A DNA stretch of 64,000 nt, from the NCBI GenBank assembly GCA_043228905.1, contig JBHGNT010000004.1, positions 16,306,001-16,370,000 on the forward strand, in the 5' to 3' direction. Positions within the stretch are counted from its first letter, which is position 1; each line of letters opens with the position of its first letter. Position numbers and translations under genes: made by a program. This stretch comes from Azolla caroliniana. Its lineage: Eukaryota > Polypodiophyta. Below the pieces are notes generated by a model. It searched no databases and was not told the origin of the DNA. It saw only the letters and a list, made by a program, of their open reading frames with translations. Positions 54,378 through 64,000 of this stretch are shown one piece after another.

Positions 54378-54452
54378 CTCAAATGTTACCGAATACAATA
54401 TGTAAGTTTATTTTTATATCGTGAAGCAAATCCTTCACGACACCCACCCCCT

Positions 54453-54482
54453 CTGAACTTGCACACTGGTTGTGCAAAGTTC
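54453..54482. other. Hairpin next to the Gypsy B polypurine tract
   Basis: GAACTTGCACAC and TTGTGCAAAGTTC pair with one bulge around a short TGG loop, between the end of the protease frame and the polypurine tract (minus: AGAGGGGGTGGG). Confidence 0.55.
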
Positions 54483-54960
54483 ATCCAAAATCATGGAAAA
54501 ACTCTTCATTCCGTTTCCGAACTGGACCTTCCCTCAAGCATTCTTTATTTCTTTCGTGATTGGGTCTCACAGTTAAGAATTGGATTTTCTTCCTTCCATC
54601 TTGACACTTAATCCTTCCAAAAGCCGAACCATCATCAATCACCTTTGTTTCTATCCTTATAGCGGTGATGTCTGGTTGACCAAGGATGACGAGGTAGGTT
54701 GATCGATCTTGCACAAAGAAATTTTGATTCACTGCCACATCTCCAATTGTTACCTTCACACTAGGGCATGCTCCGAATAGATCCTCCGTAGTCTCTGTGG
54801 CAGCTCTTATCTTCCACCCATGATTCTTGTCAATCGGCCACCGTCCTTGAGCGTAAAATTCCGACGACATCATGTTAATCTCTGATCCATGATCGATCAA
54901 AGAAATACATGGAATTTGTTGCTCCCCAATTTTTGTAGGTGCCTCTATTGTTGCTCAAGC
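54481..54960 (-). pseudogene. Gypsy B aspartic protease (DHGS)
   Basis: MIDHGSEINMMSSEFYAQG gives the catalytic loop with D-H-G-S, as in Gypsy A. The second lobe VILGQPDITAIRIETK is intact, with CAA at the place where Gypsy A has a stop. The frame ends FFHDFG* at 54481. Confidence 0.85.
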
Positions 54961-56625
54961 CCAATGGTCCCTTGTATAGTGACTTCTATCCCCTTCATGA
55001 ACCCCAACATCATTTCTATTTTTAAAACTTCCAGCGTTGATGGTGCCACCATACAAATCTTGGAGTGTTGCTGCACACCCTCCCGTAATTTCCTCCATCA
55101 CCTGTCTCTTTCTTCTAAAAATATCTATGATAACTTCATGAAATTCTTTCTTTGTTATACCCAACACTTCTCTTAAAGTAAATCCTACCTGACTATTTAA
55201 TATTCTTGTTTCTAGTACCTGTTTTATATCTGTCGTTGCTTCTATGTCCGAAGCAAGCTTAAAAGATGGGCCTGACTTCCCTTTTACTTTATCAGCTTCC
55301 TTCGACTTAGGGGCACCCTTTTCCATCTCTCTTCTCTTTTGTTCTCATGTCTCATGTTTCATTGCCAGATCAGCCTCCTCAGCTCTCTTTCGCTTCTATT
55401 CCACTAGTACCTCTTGTGCATTCACTTGGGCGAATGTTGATAGTGCGTCTACTAGATCATTCCATCCAGTGAAGTTCCATATTTCATCTCCTAGTCTTTT
55501 TAATTATCCACTCGGACCTTCCCTTTTTTTACATAATCCATCACATCTTGCCAAAAGCTAGATCCACCATATGAGTCTTCTACACGCAACCCTAAGGTTG
55601 CCACAGATTATATCGCTTGAGTTGTTTCTCTCTCGACATCTTCCAGTAGCTTTTTCATTCCCTCACCCGAAGTTCAGTTGAAGTGGTTATCGTGTCTTTG
55701 TCAAGTGAATCTTACCATCTTGATAATAGATTTTATGATGATTAAGAGCATCCCTATGTTCATGACAATCTTTCTACTTATGGTCGATACTGTCACACCA
55801 CATACACCTTCAGACCATTCTACCTCCTTGCCTTGATGAAGCTGAGCTTTGTCCCAATTCCAGCTTTGTCACTTTGATCGACAAGTCTTTCATGCATTTC
55901 ACCAATTCGTGCAAGATTGACTCTTTTACTCTCTTTTCCCTCAACTTGTTCCCCATTTCTTCTTCATTTCTCTTTGGCAACTCCATAAACCATAACTTCC
56001 TTTTATAGAAATTGGCACAAGCCCTTTTTACCTCTTCCCAGTCTTCGGTATGTCCACTTGGACTATTCTGATCTTCCAAACACATTCCCAATTCCTTCCT
56101 GTCTTTAATATTAGTAGCTTGTAGAAACAATATTACTTTATTTACATTATTATATTTCTATCCCTAACATTTAATTGCTCAAATCTTTCTGAAAACTGTT
56201 TTAACACTTCCAAAACACTTAAATGTTTATCAGACTCTACCCAATCCATGAAAGCTCGTCTTGTCATCCTTCAAGTATGATTGAGGTTGTATTCATTCAA
56301 CAATTCTCTTTCAAAATTTGCCCATGTCTAATGCTCCCTTTGTACCTCCTGGATCCATTCTTCTAGCACAATCGTAGCGACTCGACTAAAGCTATTAATT
56401 TTTGCAGCTTCGTCGACACCACGTTTAAGCATTTCCTCATTGTAAATCTTCAAAAATCTTGTTAAATTCATACCTTTGAAGATTCCTACTCATGTGAGAA
56501 TATTGTCGACGGCTTTGTCGATACTTGCCATCATCCCTTGCTCCCGTGTCATTCGTTCCATTATCGTACACATAAGCCTCATTTGCTCCTCCATTTCTCC
56601 TTGTCGCCACCTTCACGTCGGGTTC
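54955..56625 (-). pseudogene. Gypsy B gag
   Basis: From about 56600 the gag reads through many stops. Blocks recognisable by comparison with Gypsy A gag are FLQATNIKDRKELG, the zinc knuckle CMWCDSIDHK..C (about 55800, one stop inside it) and FKLASDIEATTDIKQVLE near 55250. Beyond this, REVLGITKKEFHEVIID and IFRRKRQVMEEITGG are present here but missing from Gypsy A. Confidence 0.8.
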
Positions 56626-57271
56626 ACCAAATATGTTGGGGTAGTTGTGGTTCGTGTGGCGAAGTCGCAAGGACTAAGGTTAAGGGGAGTTGAAGAAACT
56701 TTTATAAGGCTTGAGCACAAATGTTGGGAAAAATAAGAATAAGAAGAATAAGAGTTTAAAGTAATGTGTGAGAGAGAGACGAGCACGGATAAAAGATAAA
56801 TGTATGATTCAAGAAGCAAGATAGAGACAAAGTATGATTCAAGAAGCAAGAGTATATGATATGAACATGATGTCTATTAATAATACAATATTTTACCAAC
56901 ATTACAATGTTTGATCACAAGACCTTTCTCTACCAAATTTTGACTTGAATCCTCGACTTCCACTTCTAAACACAAGATGATTGCCAAAGGAGCTAACTTC
57001 TTCTTTTGCTGCTTTTTATTTTCTGATTTCCTCTTGATTCTTTCCTCTTTTCCCTTTCACTCTTTAAATAGGTGCCCTCATGCATATGATGCATGTGAGG
57101 GTACAAGACATGCACGTAGTGCATGAAATGCATGTGATGCATGATCACCATTTGGCGTTTATGCATTACATGTGATGCATGATAGACATCTCGCTCATTT
57201 GAGCTTTCATGTATGAAAATATACATGGCATAAGTACAAACATGAAAATGTAGTCCTAAAAATAAATGACC

Positions 57272-57450
57272 TAGCCTAATGGTATGTGCCTTGTATTTGG
57301 TATGTCAGGTTGTGGGATCAAGTCTCTCAAATGTTTATTGAATACAATATTTTAGTTATTTTTATACCCTTTATGACGCCTTAAAAACAAATAACCTAAC
57401 CTAGTGGTATGTACTTTTTACTTGGTCTATGAGGTTATGGGTTCAAGTTT
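57272..57450 (+). promoter_or_regulatory. Two tandem tRNA-like modules in Gypsy B 5' LTR, antisense
   Basis: Module 1: A box 57272-57282, B box 57315-57325 (GGATCAAGTCT). Module 2: A box 57397-57407, B box 57440-57450 (GGTTCAAGTTT). Same spacing and period as in the other LTR. Confidence 0.65.
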
Positions 57451-57749
57451 CTCAAATATTATTGAATACAATATGTAAGTTTACTTTTATATCGTGAAGC
57501 AAATCCTTCATGACATCGTTGCCTTGATGTTCGCGTGTAGCAACCGACATCATTGCCTTGATGTTCACGTGTTGCGTTGCTACATAAAGGTCGCTTAGTA
57601 GCTCTAAGACCACTGTTGGGTTCTTGTTTTGAATAAAAAAAACTTGCCCACTTTAGGGTTATGAGAGTATTTATAGACAGGGGAAAAAAACCTCCTAAAG
57701 AGGGAAAAAATGCCCCTGTTGTCCTAAGTGTGTTCACACAGATCACTAC

Positions 57750-58800
57750 CAAAATATGTCAACAAGGGTGGGGGTGGCGAGTGTAGCTCTAGGTTTATGG
57801 TGTATGTGTGAATGAGTGGGGTTCACAAGGGGTAATGTGGGGGAGTTGAGTAGTAGATGGCGTGGGCGGATGGTGCTTCGGGGGACCCGAGTAGTCTTAA
57901 GGACCCATACAAGGGTGGGGCTAGGGTTGTTGCATTGGCCCATGATTACGGTATGGGGGACTTGCCAATGAGCGATCTAGCCTTTCTGGCAATCGGTAGC
58001 GCTAGTGTCAAAGAGACTTGCTCGGGTGTGGTGATTGGTTGTTGCCCGGTCTGGTCGAGTGTTTAGTGGGGTTGAGATTTGCGCAAGCCAACTAGTGGTT
58101 GTCAAGTGGCTATGATTGGTGCTAGTATAGGGTGTCTTGTAGGTAGTCAAGAACGTTTGGGTACCCAAAACTAGGTGGTACTTTCCCACCAACGTTGGGC
58201 TTTGGTGAGCTCTTTACGCACTCTCCATAGGCTGGGTGCCCTTTTCGTGGTCCTTCAGCGAAGGTTGCATGGAAGTTCTCCCACTTGTATGAGTGATTTG
58301 ACTAGGATCATTTATTATTGTTGTGCGAGCGTTTTGAGGTTGCGTGTTGGCAACGTCAAGGTTGTTTAAGGGGCTTTTGGGTCTGGGGCATGGGCGGTGT
58401 CGGTGCTGTATTGACCAATTGTTCTATTTTCATGCTTTCATCAGTTGGGACGTGGATGGTGTTCATGTTTGGTGATATTAGGCATTCATTAGCATGACAC
58501 CAATCTAAACCAAGGAGGCGTGATATGTACAACACCTCCAGTGGGAGGGCGCAGGCATGGATCGTATAAGTGTTGTGTTTCGTCTTGACATTACATGTAA
58601 CGAGCCCAAGGCAGCACAATGTAGATCAATTGAAGTCGTGAAAGACGTCGTTGCATACTTCGAGATCGGGGAACCCTAGTTGCTCCCATGTCTCGAATGA
58701 AAGGAGGATCGATGAAGTGTCGGTGTCAACAATCGTCGTTAGGGGGAACTCGTTGACATCAATGACTTGGTCATGAGATCCGCCTAATTTGAGATGGCAC
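57750..58800 (-). pseudogene. Probable retroelement protease and Pro/Thr-rich linker fragment
   Basis: The minus strand from about 58795 reads a stretch with IVDTDTSSILLSFETWEQLG, a TGA near 58628, then ITIHAC-like and LLGLDWCHANECLISP, a layout like a Gypsy retropepsin (catalytic loop, then the LLG-D-W block). A Pro/Thr/Gln-rich region follows to about 57750 with several stops. The region is clearly richer in GC than its surroundings. Assignment to a family is not possible. Confidence 0.45.
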
Positions 58801-58944
58801 AAGCTAACAACTCTATTGCTATTCGTGTTATGACATATTCATATATACTTATCTCATATATTTCATCTTACAACACTAGCCTTTTCGGGGAAAAACATGA
58901 TATGTTTAAAAGCTTCATATCACTTTGTGTTCTTGTCTGTACAG

Positions 58945-59073
58945 ATATATCGAAAGTTCAAGATGATGAGGTTGGAGATGGGACAATGTCAGTGGCCGTT
59001 CTAGCAAGGGAACTTTTATGAGAAGCAAGAAAACTTAAAATGAAAAACATACACCGCATGACCATCATTGAAG
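58945..59073 (+). pseudogene. CCT2: Exon of a CCT-beta (TCP-1 beta) chaperonin gene, broken
   Basis: One exon of 129 bases lies between a good acceptor (TCTGTACAG, ending 58944) and a GT donor at 59074. It encodes ISKVQDDEVGDGTMSVAVL and ends with MTIIEG, matching the conserved N-terminal segment of the CCT beta subunit, the cytosolic chaperonin that folds actin and tubulin. The GDGT phosphate-binding motif is kept. A TGA at 59019-59021 replaces an Arg codon (CGA to TGA), and the next Thr after GDGT is Met. No flanking CCT exons can be found, so it is a DNA-level fragment that kept its intron borders, not a retrocopy. Confidence 0.85.
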
Positions 59074-61015
59074 GTATTGTTTGCATCAATGTCTAACCTT
59101 TTATATTCCGATCTCTTTATCTAACTTTCTTTCTCTACATAATGACTATGCTTATGAATGTAGTTTGGGACATCATATTGACATTAACGTTTGCATACAC
59201 TATTAAAAAGTGATACAGAAAACTATGTTCAAAAGGGTTTAGTGTGTGTATATTGTCGACATTCAAACATGCCTTTGTGTACAAGGCTATACAAGATTGA
59301 GAGGGATGTTGGGTGAAGAAGCCCCGATGTTTTGTGATGCTTGCTTTTCGCGTTCGCATGTTGTACCACCCACCAATCTTTAGAAAGAGAAAAGTCTCAA
59401 TATCCTAAATGTGCTCATTGATGAGCTCAATGTTGTTGTTGATACTTGATTTATCAGGGCACCATGGGAGCAAACATCAGGGCATAGAGAAATTGTTGGA
59501 ATTTCCTAGTTCTCACATTCTGGGGGTCTTTCTATAGGTTAGTTTCGGTTGCTTTTACTTGTTTGGGGAACCTAACTCAACTCTTCTTAGAAGTTGTGTT
59601 CTTGGAGAGTGCAATAGCTCTTTTCAGAAGTTTTATCAATAAAATAGAAATCATATAGTATGCTCCTCTTATTTCAAAATAGTATACGAATCGAAATGCA
59701 ATGCTAGTTTTGATCATCAAACAAACATTGTATCAAAGCGGATTATCATGCTAGTTTTGATGAATCTTTGATTGATTCAGAAATTTGTTTCTTGTACGTG
59801 AAAGCAAGGATTGTGCTTGCAAGATAATGCATATAACAAATGATCAAACAACAAGAGATAATAAATGTTCATACTTGTTTTCTGGTGCTTGATTATGTTA
59901 ATGTCGTTAAGTTTGTATATGCAATAATGTTCGACCTTGGTCAGTTTTTTTATTGCAAATTGCAGGACAAAGTTGTGTCAAGTTTATGATAAAAAAATAA
60001 ATTATTTGATTTGGTATGTGCTAAAAACAAAATTTCAACATGTCCCGGTTGACATTATCGCTTGTAGGAAAGTGGCCGATTAAAATTTTTAAATTTCAAT
60101 TAGGATCATAAGTAGTAGGAAAATTTCCGGTAGGGGCTATAGACTTTGCCCAATACAACTCTAGTGTTTTTGGGTAATGTTTCCTAATTGTGTGTGCATT
60201 ACTTTGTTCTTACACATTGTGTTTTCAATTTATGTGGTACTTGATGAGCATTTATAGGAATTTGCATATGATGTTTAATGTTCATTCATAAATTTGTGAG
60301 TCATCAATTGTAAAGAGGGTGATGATCCCTTCTAGGATTGGAAATTATGTATGCATGTATATTTTATATGTAAGGGCATTTAAAATGGGCAATTATCAAA
60401 GAACGCACATTATACAACCTTCTTATATATAGTGGAGTCCCTAGGAGTCTAGTGAGGAGAGTATAGAGGTCACTGTAGGAAGTGATTCCAACACCAATTG
60501 ACTTAGGAACTGTCAAAAACCGAGATTTCTTCTTTACCAACACCACTCTGATTTGAATGAAATAAAGTTTACTAGACTCGTCTCACTGACGGGATCCAAA
60601 GAAACCTTGAACGTAGAAAACAAACTATGTATGCCTTTAGTAGAGTCTTTTGATCCCCATATGAGCTACGCAATCACTACTTACATAGACCAAGCAGTCC
60701 CCTATTTTGGACGTGGGCGGAGCTTCATATACCTTCCACTATTCTTGTCACGATATCTCACGTATACTTAGCCTTTTCTTTTTCTTCTTACGTATCCCAT
60801 CTTTATCTTCTTTTGTGCCCATCTCAAAAATAGCACCATTCCTAATTACAAACATGGCCTAAGACATTATGCCAAGTACTTAAACCCCACCCTTCCACAC
60901 CTATTGTGTCATTATTATTTTTAAACATAAAATAACAACACACACTTAGCTCTTATCATTAGTTTCACAAATTACATCCATGCTGAATTCGGCAAAATAT
61001 CATCTATAATCTTTG
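59074..61015. other. AT-rich DNA, no supported gene
   Basis: An open plus-strand frame at 60502-60771 (about 90 codons, no ATG start) has no family I recognise. Nothing else stands out. Confidence 0.45.
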
Positions 61016-61148
61016 GGACATAGAATGTGTGCATTTAGAGCCCTTGCAAGTTAGGTGTGGGAGATAGAATGTGTGCATGTAGGGCCCATGCAAATTAGGT
61101 GTAGGACATAGAATGTGTGCATGTAGGACCCTTGCATGTTAGACGCGG
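61016..61148. repeat. 44-bp tandem repeat, three copies
   Basis: TAGAATGTGTGCAT begins at 61021, 61065 and 61109, each followed by a GCCCTTGCAAGTTAGGTG-like end. Confidence 0.85.
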
Positions 61149-64000
61149 CCTTTCTTGTAATTAAGGCAAAGTTGTTTAACTTGATATATATTGTGAGAAC
61201 CTACCCTTTTAGAATATCGTTCTTACATATTTATCAATCATAACCCTCCTATGAGATGTAGCATACAACAAATCTTTACCCTGACATATTTTTCAAAATG
61301 TTGTTGCAAACATCTCCTTAAGAAAGTAACTTCTATTTTTTATGTTTTCCTTTTCATATATTTTATTAGTTGAAACTTAATTATAAGGAATTTGACCACC
61401 TAAACATTCCATGGTAGAACCTCAAACTCTATAAGAGGTATGCTCATTTGCAAACAACTTCATTAACTTTTGTACATATGTTGAACTACAGATGTGTAGT
61501 AAAATATGAGAACTCATTTGACATTTATTTCTAGTAGTAAAAACAAAGTAAATGCATGTCATTATTTTTTCTAGAATATACGAATAAAAGGTTTCATTTT
61601 GAGCCTTTGCCATAACAACAACATTCACCTCTAGGACTAGTGCAAAGTTTTTAGGTAGTGAAGTGGTTTTTGCTTATCCACTTTTATGTGTTTTATTTTG
61701 TATAGGTGTATCTATTTTCTAGGACAAATGTATCTAAAATAAAAAAGGGGGTTTAATTCAATGTTTCGCCCACCCAACTATCATAGTTCATCTACAACTC
61801 AAAAACTTGAAATGCACAATTGACAAGCTTTATCATCAGTGTACTCTTATAGATATGGATAGGTTTTTGTTAGGTTTGCAACATATTCTTAAAACTTCCA
61901 CCCAGATATAGATCTGTTTTATCTAAATGATTTTTTCACTTGTATGTGTGTTAGTGTGTGCATGTTCAATGTTTGTACGTATTTGGATTACATGTTTGTG
62001 TGCACATGCACTTTCATTTATAAGATTTGTTACTCATATTTGTAATTTTAGTTATGATTTTTGGATACATATTTATTTGTTGTATATTGGTTTCTTGATT
62101 GCCATTTCTTATTATAATGACAATGATTACCCGATAAAGTTACAAAGCCATATTATCGATAATGTAATGACCATGCTTCAAAACAATATTATCAATTGTG
62201 CATAGTTATAAATGATTGAAACATCATGATTTCAAAAGGGCCACATGTATATAATTCTGCCTAGAATGTTATATGAAACTATGATTGAGTGAGCATTGTA
62301 TTAATAATGAGTTAATCATTTCAATGATTTCTTTTAATGCAAACAAATTGCTAAAAGAAGTATAAAATATTCACATCCAAGCTAAGGTATAACCATATTT
62401 GGTGCTATTAAAGGGTTTTGCAATTCAAAATATAAAAGATTAACTTTATTCTTGCTGAAAATATAACAAGTGGAGAACTTGAATGATAAAAAGTGGTATA
62501 CTTTGTCTTACACAATCACCATCAAAACTATACCTATCTTTTAAAAGTCATACATGATGACGGATTTGAGTTGTTTCTATGCAATGGAATGGATACATCA
62601 TACTCATTGCTTATTGTTTTTTTAGTTTCCAAAATGGTACTCATTACTTACTTTCTATTTCTTTTTGTGGGATGTATAAGAAAAATATTCATTTGTACTC
62701 ATTAAATAGTTTTATTTGAGCTACTTGTAAAATAGTTTTATTCACATTACTCATAGCATACTAAAAGAACTGTGCAAAAAGTGGTTGGTGATAATACATG
62801 AAGGCATTCAAAGATTCACTTGTTTTGTTGTCAAGACAATGTATCCATAATTAAAGGCATGAAGTACTTTGCCCGGTCAATAATTAAAACTACTCTCATT
62901 GAGTATGTATTTTACATGGATGCACGAATGCAAGTAAAGTTTTCCATGTCTTTTTACTATGATGTCCAGTAGTCGAAACCATTTCTTTGCTCCTTGATTG
63001 ATTCAAGCGAATGTATAATGTTGGTTCCCATCTATATGGTTATACTACATTCGTTTAAAAGGAATTTTGGTGTAGCCCATTTCTAGCGAATAGCTTGTTC
63101 TTACAAATGGGATTAAAGCACCATGTACTAATGAGGTTTGCAAAGGGGTGAGATTTGACAACTAGTTATCTTCCATGTTTGCTTTTGTAGATAGATTGGC
63201 ATGGGGTAATCACTCTAAGAATGACAAGTTGTAAGCTTTAAAACTACCTTGATAGACCTTGATTTGCATATATTGCTTTCATTCGGTTCAATCAATGTCT
63301 ATCATGGTACTAATAAAGGCTACCACATGACAAATCGTTTTAGGTGAGTGAATGTACACGATTATGACCATAACATTTGGATTATGAAAAACTACAATGT
63401 TTTTTACCATTTTGTGTATGACTTTATATTTCACATGCTCGTGCAAGAATGCCAAGGATATCTAGTTGTAGGACTGATCCAAAATTAGCATATATGGGAA
63501 CAATGAAAAAGATACATGAATAGGAGGTATATACAAGTAGAGTTTTGTGGAGTGACATCAAATTACATACATGCCCAACTTTTCTTCATCATATAATATT
63601 AGGATAAAAGATCTAGTCAAACCATATTAGAATATATGAAAGGGGGGTTATAACTCAATCTTCAACACAAATGCCCACAAGCTAATAACCCAATCATTTT
63701 TTACCCTTACTAATCGGGGAACAATTTCTCAAGCAACAATTTCTCCCTCTATTTTTGTTGTTTCAGTGTCCGAATTAAGTCAATAGAGTTGGTTTTCTTT
63801 TTTGTTTTTCTTGAGGTAAATGAGACCAACTTATACTATGTTGGATAGGGCTCTTTAATTGTAGTGGAAAAAGTTTGGCCTTGGGTAGGTAGGTGCACCT
63901 TGGCGTTATTATATATATGTCTACACGCCTCCTTAAATATATATGCCTCCTTATATATGCATATATCTATATAACATTCATAGATGGATGAATAGTTTCT
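61149..64000. other. AT-rich intergenic DNA to the window end
   Basis: I see no gene, RNA, LTR pair or tandem array in this stretch. Short AT-rich microsatellite-like runs (TATATATG) occur near the end. Confidence 0.5.

Larger units (their letters stand above)
53575..57515 (-). mobile_element. Gypsy B, non-autonomous gag-protease derivative
   Basis: The LTRs 53575-54442 (868 bp) and 56634-57515 (882 bp) enclose only 2.2 kb. After the protease the coding stops and the polypurine tract follows within about 60 bases: RT, RNase H and integrase are absent. The region next to the 5' LTR (minus: TTTGGTGAACCCGACG) matches the primer-binding region of Gypsy A. The LTRs share CATGCA-rich upstream sequence and a TATA-like box with LTR C. 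Confidence 0.85.

Noticed and set aside
53570-57520. Target-site duplication for Gypsy B
   Set aside because: The candidate flanks GCCGT and TCGTT do not match well enough.

Overview
This is nuclear DNA of a land plant with a large, retrotransposon-rich genome. A fern or another seed-free vascular plant is my best guess, because of the two long intronless PLS-class PPR genes and the style of the Gypsy and Copia elements; this is inference, since no taxonomic marker is present. Intact host genes are few. I support two complete PPR genes, both on the minus strand (7485-10148 and 20958-23264), a small three-exon RING-H2-like gene (217-1094, minus), a broken PPR copy, and one exon of a broken CCT-beta chaperonin gene. 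Almost everything else is LTR retrotransposon, whole, nested or decayed.

Layout. 1-1.3 kb: RING-H2-like gene between blocks of the palindrome TAGCTAATTAGCTA. 2.8-5.8 kb: tail of one Gypsy element (family C) with its LTR, then the integrase/chromodomain end and 3' LTR of a chromovirus (family D). 7.5-10.4 kb: PPR gene 1 with a GA-rich, telo-box-containing leader. 10.4-19.3 kb: minisatellites, Copia remnants and anonymous AT-rich DNA. 19.3-23.3 kb: second family D LTR fused to a PPR pseudogene, then PPR gene 2. 23.9-38.0 kb: nested block holding Copia G gag, solo LTR K1, Gypsy A (gag-pol), a Copia K LTR split by Copia H. 38.0-39.0 kb: three different tandem arrays. 39.2-41.0 kb: Copia I fragment. 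41.0-53.4 kb: chromovirus E carrying two separate insertions of one Copia family (full-length J and a solo LTR), each with a perfect 5-bp target-site duplication. 53.6-57.5 kb: Gypsy B, a gag-protease-only deletion derivative. 57.7-59.1 kb: protease-like fragment and the CCT-beta exon. 59.1-64.0 kb: AT-rich DNA with no gene I can support.

How the parts work together. The PPR genes should act in plastid or mitochondrial RNA editing or processing; both end in E1-E2 motifs and lack a DYW deaminase domain, so editing would need a partner in trans. The retroelements encode the usual gag-protease-RT-RNase H-integrase sets, but every one is broken, several at catalytic residues by changes that read as G-to-A or C-to-T. 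The most striking pattern is a tRNA-like module (A box plus B box, 42-44 nt start to start) that recurs at least eleven times in the LTRs of Gypsy families A, B, C, D and E, always antisense to the element, plus one more copy outside any LTR I can define.
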